Source: Acidobacteriota bacterium
Lineage (GTDB): Bacteria; Acidobacteriota; UBA4820; DSQY01
Direction: 5' to 3'
Assembly: GCA_021814355.1 (NCBI GenBank)
Contig: JAKAIJ010000011.1
Span: 1 to 22,836, forward strand
Length of the DNA stretch: 22,836 nt
Shown: one piece after another, positions 12,651 to 20,610 of the stretch
Layout: each line of letters starts with the position of its first letter
Position numbering within the stretch: position 1 is the first letter of the stretch
The notes under the pieces: generated by a model
Database searches by the model: none
What the model was told of the DNA's origin: nothing
What the model saw: the letters and a program-made list of their open reading frames with translations, nothing else
Position numbers and translations under genes: made by a program

Positions 12651-13075
12651 CGCCGAAGAAGCGCGTCCTCGTCCTCTGCACGGGAAACTCCTGCCGGTCG
12701 CAGATGGCCGAGGGGTGGCTCCGCCGCGACCTCGGAGACTCGGTGGAGGTCTTCTCCGCAGGGACACGCCCGTGCTTCGTCCACCCCCTGGCGACCCGGG
12801 TGATGGCCGAGGCGGGCGTGGACCTCTCGGGGCACAGGAGCAAGTCCGTGCGGGAGTTCGAGGGCCAGGCGTTCGACCTGGTCCTCACCGTGTGCGACTT
12901 CGCCCGCGACGCCTGCCCCGCCTTCCCGGGGGCGGTGCGGCAGGTCCACGAGCCCATCCCCGACCCGGTGGTCTACGGGTTCGAAGGAGAGTACGCCGAA
13001 GAGAAGTTCCGCGAGGTGCGGGACCTGATCCGCGAGCGCCTCGTGCCGCGGGTGCGGCGCGAGCTGTCGGTCTGA
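12647..13075 (+). CDS. arsC: Arsenate reductase, LMW-phosphatase (thioredoxin-coupled) type
   Basis: A 142-residue enzyme that reduces arsenate to arsenite for export by Acr3. The P-loop VLVLCTGNSCRSQMAEGW contains the nucleophile Cys11 and Arg17, as in low-molecular-weight tyrosine phosphatases. LTVCDFARDACP supplies the two relay cysteines (Cys83, Cys90) that define the thioredoxin-dependent ArsC class. DP (PIPDPVVY) is the general acid region. The ATG overlaps the acr3 stop. The length is normal. The glutaredoxin-dependent E. coli plasmid ArsC is a different fold. Confidence 0.94.
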   Translation: MTPKKRVLVLCTGNSCRSQMAEGWLRRDLGDSVEVFSAGTRPCFVHPLATRVMAEAGVDLSGHRSKSVREFEGQAFDLVLTVCDFARDACPAFPGAVRQVHEPIPDPVVYGFEGEYAEEKFREVRDLIRERLVPRVRRELSV

Positions 13076-13098
13076 AGGGACCGGAAAGGAAGGTCACC

Positions 13099-13932
13099 AT
13101 GGATCACGAGAGCATCAAGAGGTCGGTGCGCGACCACTACGCGACCGTGGCGCGCAGCGAGAACGGCTGCTGCGTTAGCCCGGCCGTGGCGGCCACGAAC
13201 TGCTGCGGCTTGGCGGACGTGCGGGCGGTGGGCGAGGCGATCGGCTACTCGAACGAGGAGATGGCCGCGGTGCCCGAGGGCGCCAATCTTGGCCTCGGCT
13301 GCGGCAACCCCCTGGCCTTTGCCGAACTGCGCGAGGGCGACGTGGTGGTGGATTTGGGCGCGGGGGCGGGCTTCGATTGTTTCCTCGCGGCGCCCCGCGT
13401 GGGCGCGGCGGGCCGCGTCATCGGCGTGGACATGACCCACGACATGCTGGAGAGGGCTCGGGCCAACGCCAGGAAGGGCGGCTACACGAACGTGGAGTTC
13501 CGCCTGGGCGAGATCGAGCACCTCCCCGTGGCCGATGCGGCGGCGGACAGGGTCATCTCCAACTGCGTCATTAACCTCTCGCCGGACAAGCCCCAGGTCT
13601 TCCGCGAGGCCCTGCGCGTGCTCAAGCCGGGCGGCCTCCTGATGGTCTCGGACCTCGTCCTCCTGCGGCCGCTGCCCGAGAGCGTCCTGCGGTCGGTGGA
13701 GGCCTACGCGGGCTGCATCTCCGGGGCCATGCTCAAGGAGAATTACCTGCGGGCCATCCGCGAGGCGGGTTTCCGGGAGGTGGCGGTGGTGGCCGAGAGC
13801 GCTTATCCCATCGGGTCGGTCACTCCCGATGCCTCCGAGCTCGCGGCCCTCGCCGAGGGGCTTCCGCCCGAGGACGTGAGGGCCGCCGCGGAGTCGGTGG
13901 TCAGCGTGAAGGTGCGGGCCGTCAAACCCTGA
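13099..13932 (+). CDS. arsM: Arsenite S-adenosylmethionine methyltransferase
   Basis: A 277-residue enzyme that methylates As(III) with SAM. The Rossmann motif VVVDLGAGAGFDCFLAA and acidic IGVDMTHDML bind SAM. Three cysteines sit where the family needs them: Cys68 (GLGCGNP), Cys156 (SNCVINLS) and Cys206 (AGCISGA). Two further N-terminal Cys pairs (NGCCVS, TNCCGL) are extra thiols. The AAGGAAGG site lies 6-7 bases before the ATG; the gap to arsC is 23 bases, so it belongs to the same operon. Reduction, export and methylation are thus controlled together. Confidence 0.94.
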   Translation: MDHESIKRSVRDHYATVARSENGCCVSPAVAATNCCGLADVRAVGEAIGYSNEEMAAVPEGANLGLGCGNPLAFAELREGDVVVDLGAGAGFDCFLAAPRVGAAGRVIGVDMTHDMLERARANARKGGYTNVEFRLGEIEHLPVADAAADRVISNCVINLSPDKPQVFREALRVLKPGGLLMVSDLVLLRPLPESVLRSVEAYAGCISGAMLKENYLRAIREAGFREVAVVAESAYPIGSVTPDASELAALAEGLPPEDVRAAAESVVSVKVRAVKP

Positions 13933-13957
13933 GGGCCGGGGACGAGGGCCGCCGTCC

Positions 13958-14299
13958 TCAAGGCTGCGGAGGGAGCTTCTGGAACAGGGTGGCCAGGCGC
14001 GCGCGGGCCCCGGGCGTGATGCGCAGGAACTCGACGCCCACTTCGAACCAGGCGCCCTCGGACTTGGAGTAGACCACCCGTCCCTCCGCCTCCACCAACC
14101 CCTCGCCGACGCCGATGTCCAGCCGGACCCCCGTCCCCGGCTCGAGAGCTCTGGGGTGGATGAAACTGCACCCGCCGAGCCCCACGACCTGGGTCCGGGA
14201 GTAGCGCTGGGCCTCGTCCGCGTCCAGGAACCGGACCAGCACCGGGCACTCCGCGGGAACGCGGGAGAACCGTCTCTGGGGACCGGGGCCGTGGCTCAT
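13958..14299 (-). CDS. PilZ-domain protein
   Basis: A 113-residue single-domain protein. RRFSRVPAECPVLVRF fits the RxxxR c-di-GMP motif of PilZ domains, and the strand pattern to GAWFEVGVEFLRITPGARARLATLF is typical. The second motif, normally D/NxSxxG, reads VVGLGGCSF here and is degenerate, so nucleotide binding is uncertain. The ATG at 14299 is preferred over a TTG eight codons earlier (GAGG lies upstream of it). It converges on arsM and lies downstream of the helicase on the same strand, 67 bases from it. Confidence 0.8.
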   Translation of the reverse strand: MSHGPGPQRRFSRVPAECPVLVRFLDADEAQRYSRTQVVGLGGCSFIHPRALEPGTGVRLDIGVGEGLVEAEGRVVYSKSEGAWFEVGVEFLRITPGARARLATLFQKLPPQP

Positions 14300-14366
14300 G
14301 GGCGCGCCTCGTCGCTGAGACAACGGTACACCCGCCGGCGCCCTCCCGGCAACGGGCGGCCCGCGT

Positions 14367-16109
14367 CTACTCCTGGGGATCGGAGGGAAAGACGTGGCCC
14401 CGGGAGAGCCGCTCGCGCCAGGCCTTGCCCCAGTTGCTGCGCCCGCCGGTCTCGTTCCGGTGGGAGCGGTGGACGTCCTCGCGCACCCCCGCCGTAGTCA
14501 CGGGGGGCTGGCCGTCGGCCCCCCTCGCGGGGTAAGCCGGTGCGGAGCCCTGGAACGGCCGGGCGCCCTTGGGGTGGCGGCGCCGGTCGCCGGGAGGGGC
14601 CGGGCGTTGCACGGGGAGATCGCGGTTTCCGTCCACCTCCCCGGGCGGCACAGGCCGGCGGTCCCGGGAGCGGAACGGGGCGTACGGGGAGCGCCCAGGT
14701 CGCGCTGCGTCGGGAACCACTCGGTTCCCGTCCACCTCGTCTGCCGTGGGGTGTCCCGCCGGCCGGAAGGGCGAGGAGGGGGGCTTGGCGGAGGGACGGA
14801 CCGCGGCGGAGCGGCGGGGGCGCTGGGGCGCGGCTTGGCCGCGGGCGCTCCGTGCGGCGGCCTCCTGCTCCCGCTGGGCGCGGGCCGCGGCCTTGGCCTT
14901 GGCCCGGGCCCTCTCCTCCGCCTTTCGGGCGCGGATGGCCGCGATGCGCTCGGAAAGGGGCACCTCGAGCCGCTCCGCAGGCCGGTGGGCGTAGTCGAAC
15001 CCCTCCACCTTCCGCCGCGGAATGCGCCTGCCCATGTGGGACTCGATGGTGCGCAGGTCCCCCTCCTCCTGGGGCGAGACGAGGGTGAAGGCGTCGCCCG
15101 TGGCGTCGGCCCGGGCGGTCCGTCCCGCGCGGTGGATATAGTCTTCGGGAACACCGGGCACGTCGAAGTTCACCACGAGGCCGAGGGACTCCACGTCAAT
15201 GCCCCGGGCCGCGATGTCCGTGGCCACCAGAACCCGGTACCGGCCCGATTTGAAGCCCTCCAGGGCCTCGGTCCGCTGGGCCTGGCTGCGGCTGCCGTGG
15301 ATGCGGGCGCACTCGACGCCGCGCTTGCCCAGGAAATCCGCGAGCCGGTTGGCCCGGTGCTTGGTGCGCGTGAAGCACAGGACGCTGCGCGCCTCGGGCC
15401 GCTTGAGGATCTCCAGGAGCAGATGGGACTTCAGCTCCTGGGCCACCGGGAAGACCGCGTGGGCGATGCCCTCCGCCGGGGCCGACCTGCGCTCCACGTT
15501 GAGCCGCACCGGCTCGCGCAGCATGACGCCCGCCAGCTCCACGATGGGCGGCGGCAGGGTCGCGGAGAAGAGCAGCGTCTGCCGCTTCGCGGGCAGGCGA
15601 TCGAGGATGCGCCGGACGTCGGGCAGAAAGCCCATGTCCAGCATCCGGTCGGCCTCGTCGAGGACCAGGAACTCCAGCGAGCCGAGGCCGGCGTAGGAGT
15701 ACTGAAAGTGGTCCAGCAGGCGGCCCGGCGTGGCGATGATCACGTCCACGCCCTTCTGGAAGGCGCGCACCTGCGGCTCCATCCCGACGCCGCCGTAGAC
15801 CGCGGCGCCCCGGAGCGGCGTGTGGGCCGCCAGCGCGCCCAGGTGCTGGGCGATCTGGGCCGCCAGTTCGCGGGTGGGGGCCAGCACCAGCGCCCGGGTC
15901 TCGCCGCGGGGCTTCTCCAGGAGGTGGTGGAGGATGGGGAGCAGGAAGGCGGCGGTCTTGCCGCTGCCGGTGGCAGCGGCGCCGAGGGCGTCGCGCCCCT
16001 GCAACAGCGGGGGGATGGCCATCTGCTGGATGGGGGTGGGTTTCTCGAAGCCCAGCCCCTTCAGGGCCAGCAGGAGCTTCGGGTGGAGCCCGAACGCGGA
16101 AAACGGCAT
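14367..16109 (-). CDS. rhlE: DEAD-box RNA helicase, RhlE-like
   Basis: A 580-residue ATP-dependent RNA helicase for ribosome assembly or mRNA turnover. Motifs run in order: Q motif (Phe6 to Gln28), AATGSGKT (45-52), PTREL, TPGR, DEAD (151-154), SAT (182-184), RGID and HRAGRTAR (326-333). The core ends near residue 380. The long basic C-terminal tail (about 200 residues rich in Arg, Ala, Pro and Lys) is low-complexity and repeats EVDGNR twice; it probably binds RNA. The ATG at 16109 has AAGGA about 7 bases upstream; the longer open frame before it is GC-rich leader. A possible promoter about 180 bases upstream would give a long structured 5' leader, as in cold-induced helicases. Confidence 0.93.
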   Translation of the reverse strand: MPFSAFGLHPKLLLALKGLGFEKPTPIQQMAIPPLLQGRDALGAAATGSGKTAAFLLPILHHLLEKPRGETRALVLAPTRELAAQIAQHLGALAAHTPLRGAAVYGGVGMEPQVRAFQKGVDVIIATPGRLLDHFQYSYAGLGSLEFLVLDEADRMLDMGFLPDVRRILDRLPAKRQTLLFSATLPPPIVELAGVMLREPVRLNVERRSAPAEGIAHAVFPVAQELKSHLLLEILKRPEARSVLCFTRTKHRANRLADFLGKRGVECARIHGSRSQAQRTEALEGFKSGRYRVLVATDIAARGIDVESLGLVVNFDVPGVPEDYIHRAGRTARADATGDAFTLVSPQEEGDLRTIESHMGRRIPRRKVEGFDYAHRPAERLEVPLSERIAAIRARKAEERARAKAKAAARAQREQEAAARSARGQAAPQRPRRSAAVRPSAKPPSSPFRPAGHPTADEVDGNRVVPDAARPGRSPYAPFRSRDRRPVPPGEVDGNRDLPVQRPAPPGDRRRHPKGARPFQGSAPAYPARGADGQPPVTTAGVREDVHRSHRNETGGRSNWGKAWRERLSRGHVFPSDPQE

Positions 16110-16291
16110 GGGTGTCCTTCGTCTCCGCCGGACGGGCGCGGGGGCTCCCTTGGGGCGGAGGGGTTGCCGGCGAGTGCTGGGGGAGGGCGGTGGGACTGCC
16201 GGTGGAGCCACCGCCGGGCCCGCGGTCCTCGGGGCGGCCGACTCCCTCGGGAGTCCCGTCCCGCCCGGATCGGGGGCGCGATCGAGCTTTC

Positions 16292-16320
16292 TTTATCGCA
16301 CGTTTCTTGCGAGAATGCAA
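16292..16320 (-). promoter_or_regulatory. Possible promoter for the DEAD-box helicase
   Basis: TTGCAT (16320-16315), a 17-base spacer, GATAAA (16297-16292) on the minus strand, in the only A/T-rich patch of the 373-base gap before the next gene. It implies a leader of roughly 175 bases that is very GC-rich. Confidence 0.45.
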
Positions 16321-16482
16321 GCCTTGCGCGGATTCCCGCGGGATGTCGTCCCTCAAACCTCGTGTCGTCGGCCTTTCCCGAACCGGGGACACGCGACGGT
16401 AGGCCGCCGAATCCTCCCGTGGATTCCGGAAGGGGTTCTACCTCCGCCGAGGCGTACAATGGCCCTCGAACAGGAGGTCTCC

Positions 16483-17694
16483 ATGCGCGGCTCCCGAGCG
16501 GTTTCCCGGATAAGGGTTTTCGCGCTCTTCGCCTCCGCCGCCTTGGCCTTCGCGGCGGTCTGCGCCGCCTGGGGTCCGGGGGAGGTCCCGGAGAGATACC
16601 GGCGGCTCTACGCCCTGGAGAGCCTGGCGCTGGACGGCTGGGAGCGGTACCTGGCGAAGCGGCCCGTCCCGGCCTTCCCAAGACCCGTCTGGGCGGGCGA
16701 GCTGCTGGCGGCCAACGCCAACCGTGGCGAGGCGCTCCTGCAGCCCCAGGCGCTGGAGGCCACCCGGCTCTTCCTCGACCGGTTCCAGGCGCTCGGCCTG
16801 ACGGGCGTCACGGTGAGCGTGAACTACCCGCTTTTGGACCCCGGTTTCCCCAGGGCCTCCGAGTACGCCGCCTTCTTCCGCCAGGTGGCCCTCGAGGTCC
16901 GCAAGCGGCGGATGACCCTCGACGTGGAGAGCGGCGTGCTCTTCGCCAACACCGCCTTCTCCAGCGTGAGGTTCGACTACGGAGAGTTGAGCTGGGAGCG
17001 GTTCGTGGCGGGCCGCCGGGCCCACACCGCGACCATCCTGCGCGAGATGGCCCCCGACTACCTCAACATCGGCGCCGAGCCCGACACGGAGGCGCGGCTC
17101 ACGGGCAAGCGCCAGCTCAACGACCCCGACGGCCGCGCCGCCATGCTTCGTGCCATCCTCAAGGACCTGGACCGGGGTCGCACCAAAGTAGCCGCGGGGA
17201 TCGGCACCTGGGGCGACATCCGGTTCGTCCGGGCCTACCTCGCCGAGACCGACCTGGACGCCATCGCCCTCCACCTCTACCCCCTGGGCCGCAGGACCCT
17301 GCGCACCGCCTACGAGGCCGCGCGCCTCGCCCGGGAAGCGGGCAAGCCGGTTCTCCTGGACGAGTGCTGGCTCTACAAGGCGGGGCCCGGAGAGGGACAG
17401 AGCATCGCTGCCAACGAGGCCATTTTCCAGCGCGACCTCTGGTCCTTCTGGGCGCCCCTCGACCGGCGGTTCCTGGAGTGCGTGGACCGCTTCGCGCGCC
17501 AGGAGGGCATCGTCTACGTCTCGCCGTTCTGGAGCCACCACTACTTCGCCTACCTGGACTACGACCCGGCCCTGGACGAAGCGGGGTACGCCGCGGTGAA
17601 CGGCGCCTTCCTGGAGCGCGCCCGCGTGGCGGTGAAGGAGGGCCGCCTCTCCCCCACCGGCGAGGGGCTCAAGCGGATGCTCTCGGGCGAATGA
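16483..17694 (+). CDS. Exported clan GH-A glycoside hydrolase-like protein
   Basis: A 403-residue exported protein. A basic N-terminus and hydrophobic core (VFALFASAALAFAAVCAAW) form a signal peptide; the Cys is not in a standard lipobox. The rest has the rhythm of a TIM barrel. DYLNIGAEPDTEA places a Glu (Glu199) after strand 4, and KPVLLDECWLYK a second Glu (Glu294) after strand 7, the acid/base and nucleophile positions of clan-A glycosidases. ALHLYPL fits the strand-6 region. No named GH family is certain; arabinogalactanase-like (GH53) or a catalytically changed relative is possible. ATG 16483 has AGGAGG 5 bases upstream and a TACAAT box about 25 bases before. Confidence 0.68.
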   Translation: MRGSRAVSRIRVFALFASAALAFAAVCAAWGPGEVPERYRRLYALESLALDGWERYLAKRPVPAFPRPVWAGELLAANANRGEALLQPQALEATRLFLDRFQALGLTGVTVSVNYPLLDPGFPRASEYAAFFRQVALEVRKRRMTLDVESGVLFANTAFSSVRFDYGELSWERFVAGRRAHTATILREMAPDYLNIGAEPDTEARLTGKRQLNDPDGRAAMLRAILKDLDRGRTKVAAGIGTWGDIRFVRAYLAETDLDAIALHLYPLGRRTLRTAYEAARLAREAGKPVLLDECWLYKAGPGEGQSIAANEAIFQRDLWSFWAPLDRRFLECVDRFARQEGIVYVSPFWSHHYFAYLDYDPALDEAGYAAVNGAFLERARVAVKEGRLSPTGEGLKRMLSGE

Positions 17695-17735
17695 CGGGGC
17701 CACGCGAAGGCTTGTAGCGATCCCGGAGTTCCGGC

Positions 17736-18554
17736 CTACCGCGCGAGCTCCGCCGCGACCCGGGCCGCGGTCTCGACGCCGCGCGCCAGGACCGACCGGA
17801 TGCGGCCGTCCTCCATCACGAGGATCCCCGCGATGGTGCAGCCCGCTGGCGTGGTGACGTCGTCCTTCAGCGCCGCGGGGTGCTTGCCCGTGCGAAGAAC
17901 CATCTCGGCGGCGCCGAGGGTCATCTGGGCCACCAGCTCCGTGGCCACCTGGCGCGGCAGCCCGCGCATCACCCCGCCGTCGGCCAGCGCCTCGATGACC
18001 AGGAAGATGAACGCCGGACCGCTGGCGGAGAGCCCCGTCACCGTGTCCATGTGTTTCTCGTCCAGCTCCAGGACCCTTCCCACCGTGGCGAAGAGCTCCC
18101 GGGCGAGCCCCAGGTGACGCGCCGTGGCCCTGCGCCCCGCGGCCAGCACGGTCATCCCCTTCCCGATGAGGCAGGGGGTGTTGGGCATGGCCCGCACCAC
18201 GGGCGTTCCTGCCGGCAGCACCGCCTCCAGCGCCGCCGTCCCCACCGCCGCGGCGATGGAGACCACGAGCGGCCGGTGGTCCAGCGCCCCTTTCGCCGCC
18301 AGGTCCGCGGCCGCCGCCACCACGTCGCGGGGCTTCAGGCAGAGCACGACCACGTCGGCCCCGCGCGCCGCGTTGGCGTTGTCGGCCAGGTAGACGACGC
18401 CCGGCAGGGGGCGCCCCCCGTCGGACGGGCGGCGGGACCGCCCCGTCACGACCAGACGCGACGGCGAGACCGCCTTGGCGCGGACCAGCCCCCCGGCGAG
18501 GGTCCGGCCCATGGTGCCGAACCCGATGACGGCGATGCGCTTCTTCCCAAGCAT
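17736..18554 (-). CDS. proC: Pyrroline-5-carboxylate reductase
   Basis: A 272-residue NAD(P)H-dependent enzyme for the last step of proline synthesis, in the cytoplasm. The N-terminal Rossmann motif is IAVIGFGTMGRTLAGGL. The central VVVLCLKPRDV, VRAMPNTPCLIGKGMTVL and the C-terminal signature TGLSASGPAFIFLVIEALADGGVMRGLPR ... HPAALKDDVTTPAGCTIAGI are all present. Length is normal. GGAGGGAGCC stands before the ATG. It converges on the glycosidase-like gene and is not in an operon with other proline genes here. Confidence 0.95.
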   Translation of the reverse strand: MLGKKRIAVIGFGTMGRTLAGGLVRAKAVSPSRLVVTGRSRRPSDGGRPLPGVVYLADNANAARGADVVVLCLKPRDVVAAAADLAAKGALDHRPLVVSIAAAVGTAALEAVLPAGTPVVRAMPNTPCLIGKGMTVLAAGRRATARHLGLARELFATVGRVLELDEKHMDTVTGLSASGPAFIFLVIEALADGGVMRGLPRQVATELVAQMTLGAAEMVLRTGKHPAALKDDVTTPAGCTIAGILVMEDGRIRSVLARGVETAARVAAELAR

Positions 18555-18685
18555 GGCTCCCTCCGCGTCCCTCGCGCGACGCGCGACACGTTACCAGATG
18601 CGGCCGCCCGAAACCAGCGTCCCGCCGCGAGGCTCCATCGAGCGGTTCCGGGGCGTGCATCCCTCCCCGCGGGAACCTATCTTAT

Positions 18686-18713
18686 CCTCCGGGAGCCGAA
18701 ACTTGCCCGGAGG
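18686..18713 (+). promoter_or_regulatory. Hairpin that can mask a ribosome binding site
   Basis: CCTCCGGG (18686-18693) is the exact complement of CCCGGAGG (18706-18713), which contains part of the GGAGGAGG ribosome site of the following 70-residue gene. Folding would hide it; a TATCTT box at 18679-18684 may be the -10. Confidence 0.4.
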
Positions 18714-18722
18714 AGGTGCGCC

Positions 18723-18935
18723 ATGCCCGGACGGACGGTGCGCAAGGTCTGGCTGTCGGACGATCTCCTCACCTGCCGACTGGTGGTGGAGGCGGACGGG
18801 TCGGCGAACTGCGAGTATTGGGACGACGACGCGGGCCTGTGGCGCGAGGGCGGCTCCATCGCCGAGTCCGCCTCCGCGGCACCGCTCCCGCCGGACGACC
18901 CCGTGGCGCGGGACCTCGCCGCCTGGGAGGCGTGA
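18723..18935 (+). CDS. 70-aa hypothetical protein
   Basis: A small acidic, soluble protein (about 70 residues) with a probable beta-hairpin start (VRKVWLSDDLLTCRLVVEADGSANCEYWDDDAGLWREGGS) and a Pro/Asp/Ala tail. I do not recognise a family. GGAGGAGG lies 6 bases before the ATG, codon use matches its neighbours, and it stands alone between two divergent/convergent genes, so I accept it as real. The two Cys and the WDDD motif are the only distinctive residues. Confidence 0.65.
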   Translation: MPGRTVRKVWLSDDLLTCRLVVEADGSANCEYWDDDAGLWREGGSIAESASAAPLPPDDPVARDLAAWEA

Positions 18936-18982
18936 CGCCCCATTGGCGCCCGTCGGAGAGGCTCCGCCCCCGCGAGCCCAGC

Positions 18983-19987
18983 TTATGGGGCTGGCGTTCC
19001 CTCTTTCCATGGTGCGTTCTTCCCCGTTTGGGGTTTGACCGGAGATTGCGGCAGCAGCGGCCCGTCGCCGATGACCTCCTTCTCGGGATCGCCCGGGGCC
19101 GCCGTCTCCGGCGGCGCCGAGGGGGAGGCGGTCTTCACGGGCTGCGGTAGGGGGACGGCGGGCGGCTTCACGCGGAGCGGCGCCTCTGCCACGCCGGAAT
19201 CGTCGCAGTGGCGCTGGGGGCCCTCGGGCACTTTGAGGAATTGGTCCGTCCCCCAGATGATGTCGGCCTCGTAGCAGTGGGTGGTGGGCGACGCCGCGAG
19301 GTTCTTGGGCTCTCCGCCCCCCACGATCCAGCCGTCGAGGACGCGCTGGGTGTCGGCGTCGGGTTTGCCGTCCGAGCCGAAGTCGAGGATCACGAAGTTC
19401 TTCCGGTCTCCCGCGTAGTAGTAGGGGTTGCCCCAGTTGTCGAGAACCGGCGGGACCCTGACGTAGTCGGGCGTGATCGTGGAGGGTTTGTCCGAGACCA
19501 GGGCGCTGGTGGCCTTGGCCGCGGCGTCGAGGTCCTTCAGGGGAATGACCCTGCCCCGGCTGTCGGGGAAGACGTCGTAGTCCGTGGCGAAGCTCTGGAC
19601 CGCCGTGGCCACCGACCGGATTTCGCTCATGGCGCGCTTCTGCTTCGAGCGGGAGATGCCCATGGGGCCTCCCTGCTCTATCCAGACGAAGGCTCCCACC
19701 CAGAGCAGGCCTCCCGCCAGGCCCGCCGTCCAGCCGTGCAGCAAGACCGCCTTCGCCTTCTTCGGCCACCTGCGCCGCCAGAGGAGGTAGGCCACCGTGG
19801 AGAAGACGGCCACGACGAACGAGCCGAGGCCGGGGCAGAGGAGGACTCCGCCCCAGATGGGGACGCAGGAGGTGGCCGCAAGCCGGTCACCGGGCCCGCC
19901 CGGGAGGCCCGGCGCCTCCATCCCGCACCCCGCGCAGTAGGATGCTCCCTCCGCCAGTTCCAGCCCGCACCTCGTGCAGCTTCCCAT
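18983..19987 (-). CDS. Zinc-ribbon, membrane and GspG-like pseudopilin fusion protein
   Basis: A 334-residue protein with three parts. An N-terminal zinc ribbon (Cys4, Cys7, Cys18, Cys21). Two membrane segments (about 43-70 and 82-103). Then an external domain like the globular part of type II secretion pseudopilin GspG: KRAMSEIRSVATAVQSFATDYDVFPDS, VPPVLDNWGNPYYY, ILDFGSDGKPDAD. A Pro/Ala-rich tail of about 90 residues ends it. The usual prepilin N-terminus (a cleaved leader plus Phe-Thr-Leu-x-Glu) is absent, so the pseudopilin-like domain is held by the membrane segments and would not enter a pseudopilus the normal way. No type II secretion genes lie nearby. GGGGAGGAACC precedes the ATG. 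Confidence 0.78.
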   Translation of the reverse strand: MGSCTRCGLELAEGASYCAGCGMEAPGLPGGPGDRLAATSCVPIWGGVLLCPGLGSFVVAVFSTVAYLLWRRRWPKKAKAVLLHGWTAGLAGGLLWVGAFVWIEQGGPMGISRSKQKRAMSEIRSVATAVQSFATDYDVFPDSRGRVIPLKDLDAAAKATSALVSDKPSTITPDYVRVPPVLDNWGNPYYYAGDRKNFVILDFGSDGKPDADTQRVLDGWIVGGGEPKNLAASPTTHCYEADIIWGTDQFLKVPEGPQRHCDDSGVAEAPLRVKPPAVPLPQPVKTASPSAPPETAAPGDPEKEVIGDGPLLPQSPVKPQTGKNAPWKEGTPAP

Positions 19988-20173
19988 GGTTCCTCCCCGC
20001 CGGCGCCCCGCCCCGGAGCACCGGGAATCCGCCCGCCTCCTTCCGCCCGGCGGCGCGGCCCTGCCCTGTTTCTGAGACGAGTTTACATGACGATTCTAAA
20101 CGGCGGTAGGTTGACGCGGGCGACGGTTTTTCCCGAAGCGGGGACGGGCGGGCAGCGGCATCGGAGAATGCAA

Positions 20174-20194
20174 AAAGGGGATTCTGTCCCCTTT
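20174..20194. repeat. Short perfect hairpin (REP- or terminator-like)
   Basis: AAAGGGG (20174-20180), loop ATTCTGT, CCCCTTT (20188-20194), with extra A's on the left so that the minus strand ends in a T run. It could be an intrinsic terminator on the minus strand or a dispersed REP-type unit. Confidence 0.45.
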
Positions 20195-20351
20195 GGCGGG
20201 CTATCCACCTCTCTATCCGGCATCCTCGGTGGCCTGCAGGGCGAGCATCGGCGCTCGTTCCTCAGAAACCTCTGCGCGGGCTGGGCTTGGCTTCTCTATT
20301 CCGGGTTTCTTGTCGGCGGAACCCCACCCTGGATTCCTTCTGAGTCCGGTG

Positions 20352-20424
20352 CTATACAGAGCGCCACGTGCTTTGCTCCCTCGCCGGTGTTGCGAAGACT
20401 TATGGCGCGCTGTATAGGTCTTCG
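20352..20424. repeat. Nested, mutually exclusive inverted repeats
   Basis: CTATACAGAGCGCCA (20352-20366) pairs with TGGCGCGCTGTATAG (20403-20417), 14 of 15 bases. GCGAAGAC (20392-20399) pairs with GTCTTCGC (20418-20425). The second helix encloses the right arm of the first, so only one can form at a time. Confidence 0.55.
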
Positions 20425-20588
20425 CCAAACTCATTCGGGCCTCCGTCTTGCCGACGAGCATGAACTGCCGCGTGAGCCCCAGAACCCGCATGACGATCTC
20501 GCTAGCACCGTGATGTGCATGGGCTTCAACGGTAGCGTGCAATGTTGGAGCGAGACGTCGCCTGGAGCGGTGGTGGAGCAGCAGCGCG

Positions 20589-20610
20589 AAGGCCGCCTTT
20601 CGGCGGCCTT
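20589..20610 (+). terminator. Stable tetraloop hairpin, terminator-like
   Basis: AAGGCCGCC, loop TTTC, GGCGGCCTT form a 9-bp stem followed by TTCG and, 20 bases on, a T-rich patch. No gene clearly ends just before it. Confidence 0.45.

Noticed and set aside
14394..17717. A 1107-codon plus-strand open frame
   Set aside because: It lies antisense to the clear DEAD-box helicase and overlaps the glycosidase-like gene in another frame. It is rich in Arg, Gly, Pro and Ala without domains, as expected from GC-rich codon shadowing.
16438..18660. A 740-codon minus-strand open frame
   Set aside because: It is the shadow of the glycosidase-like gene and an alternate frame of proC; both real genes have motifs and ribosome sites.
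20213..20542. A 109-codon minus-strand frame in the gap before the island
   Set aside because: No good ribosome site, no domain pattern, and it runs across several inverted repeats. I could not link it to a REP-associated or other transposase.
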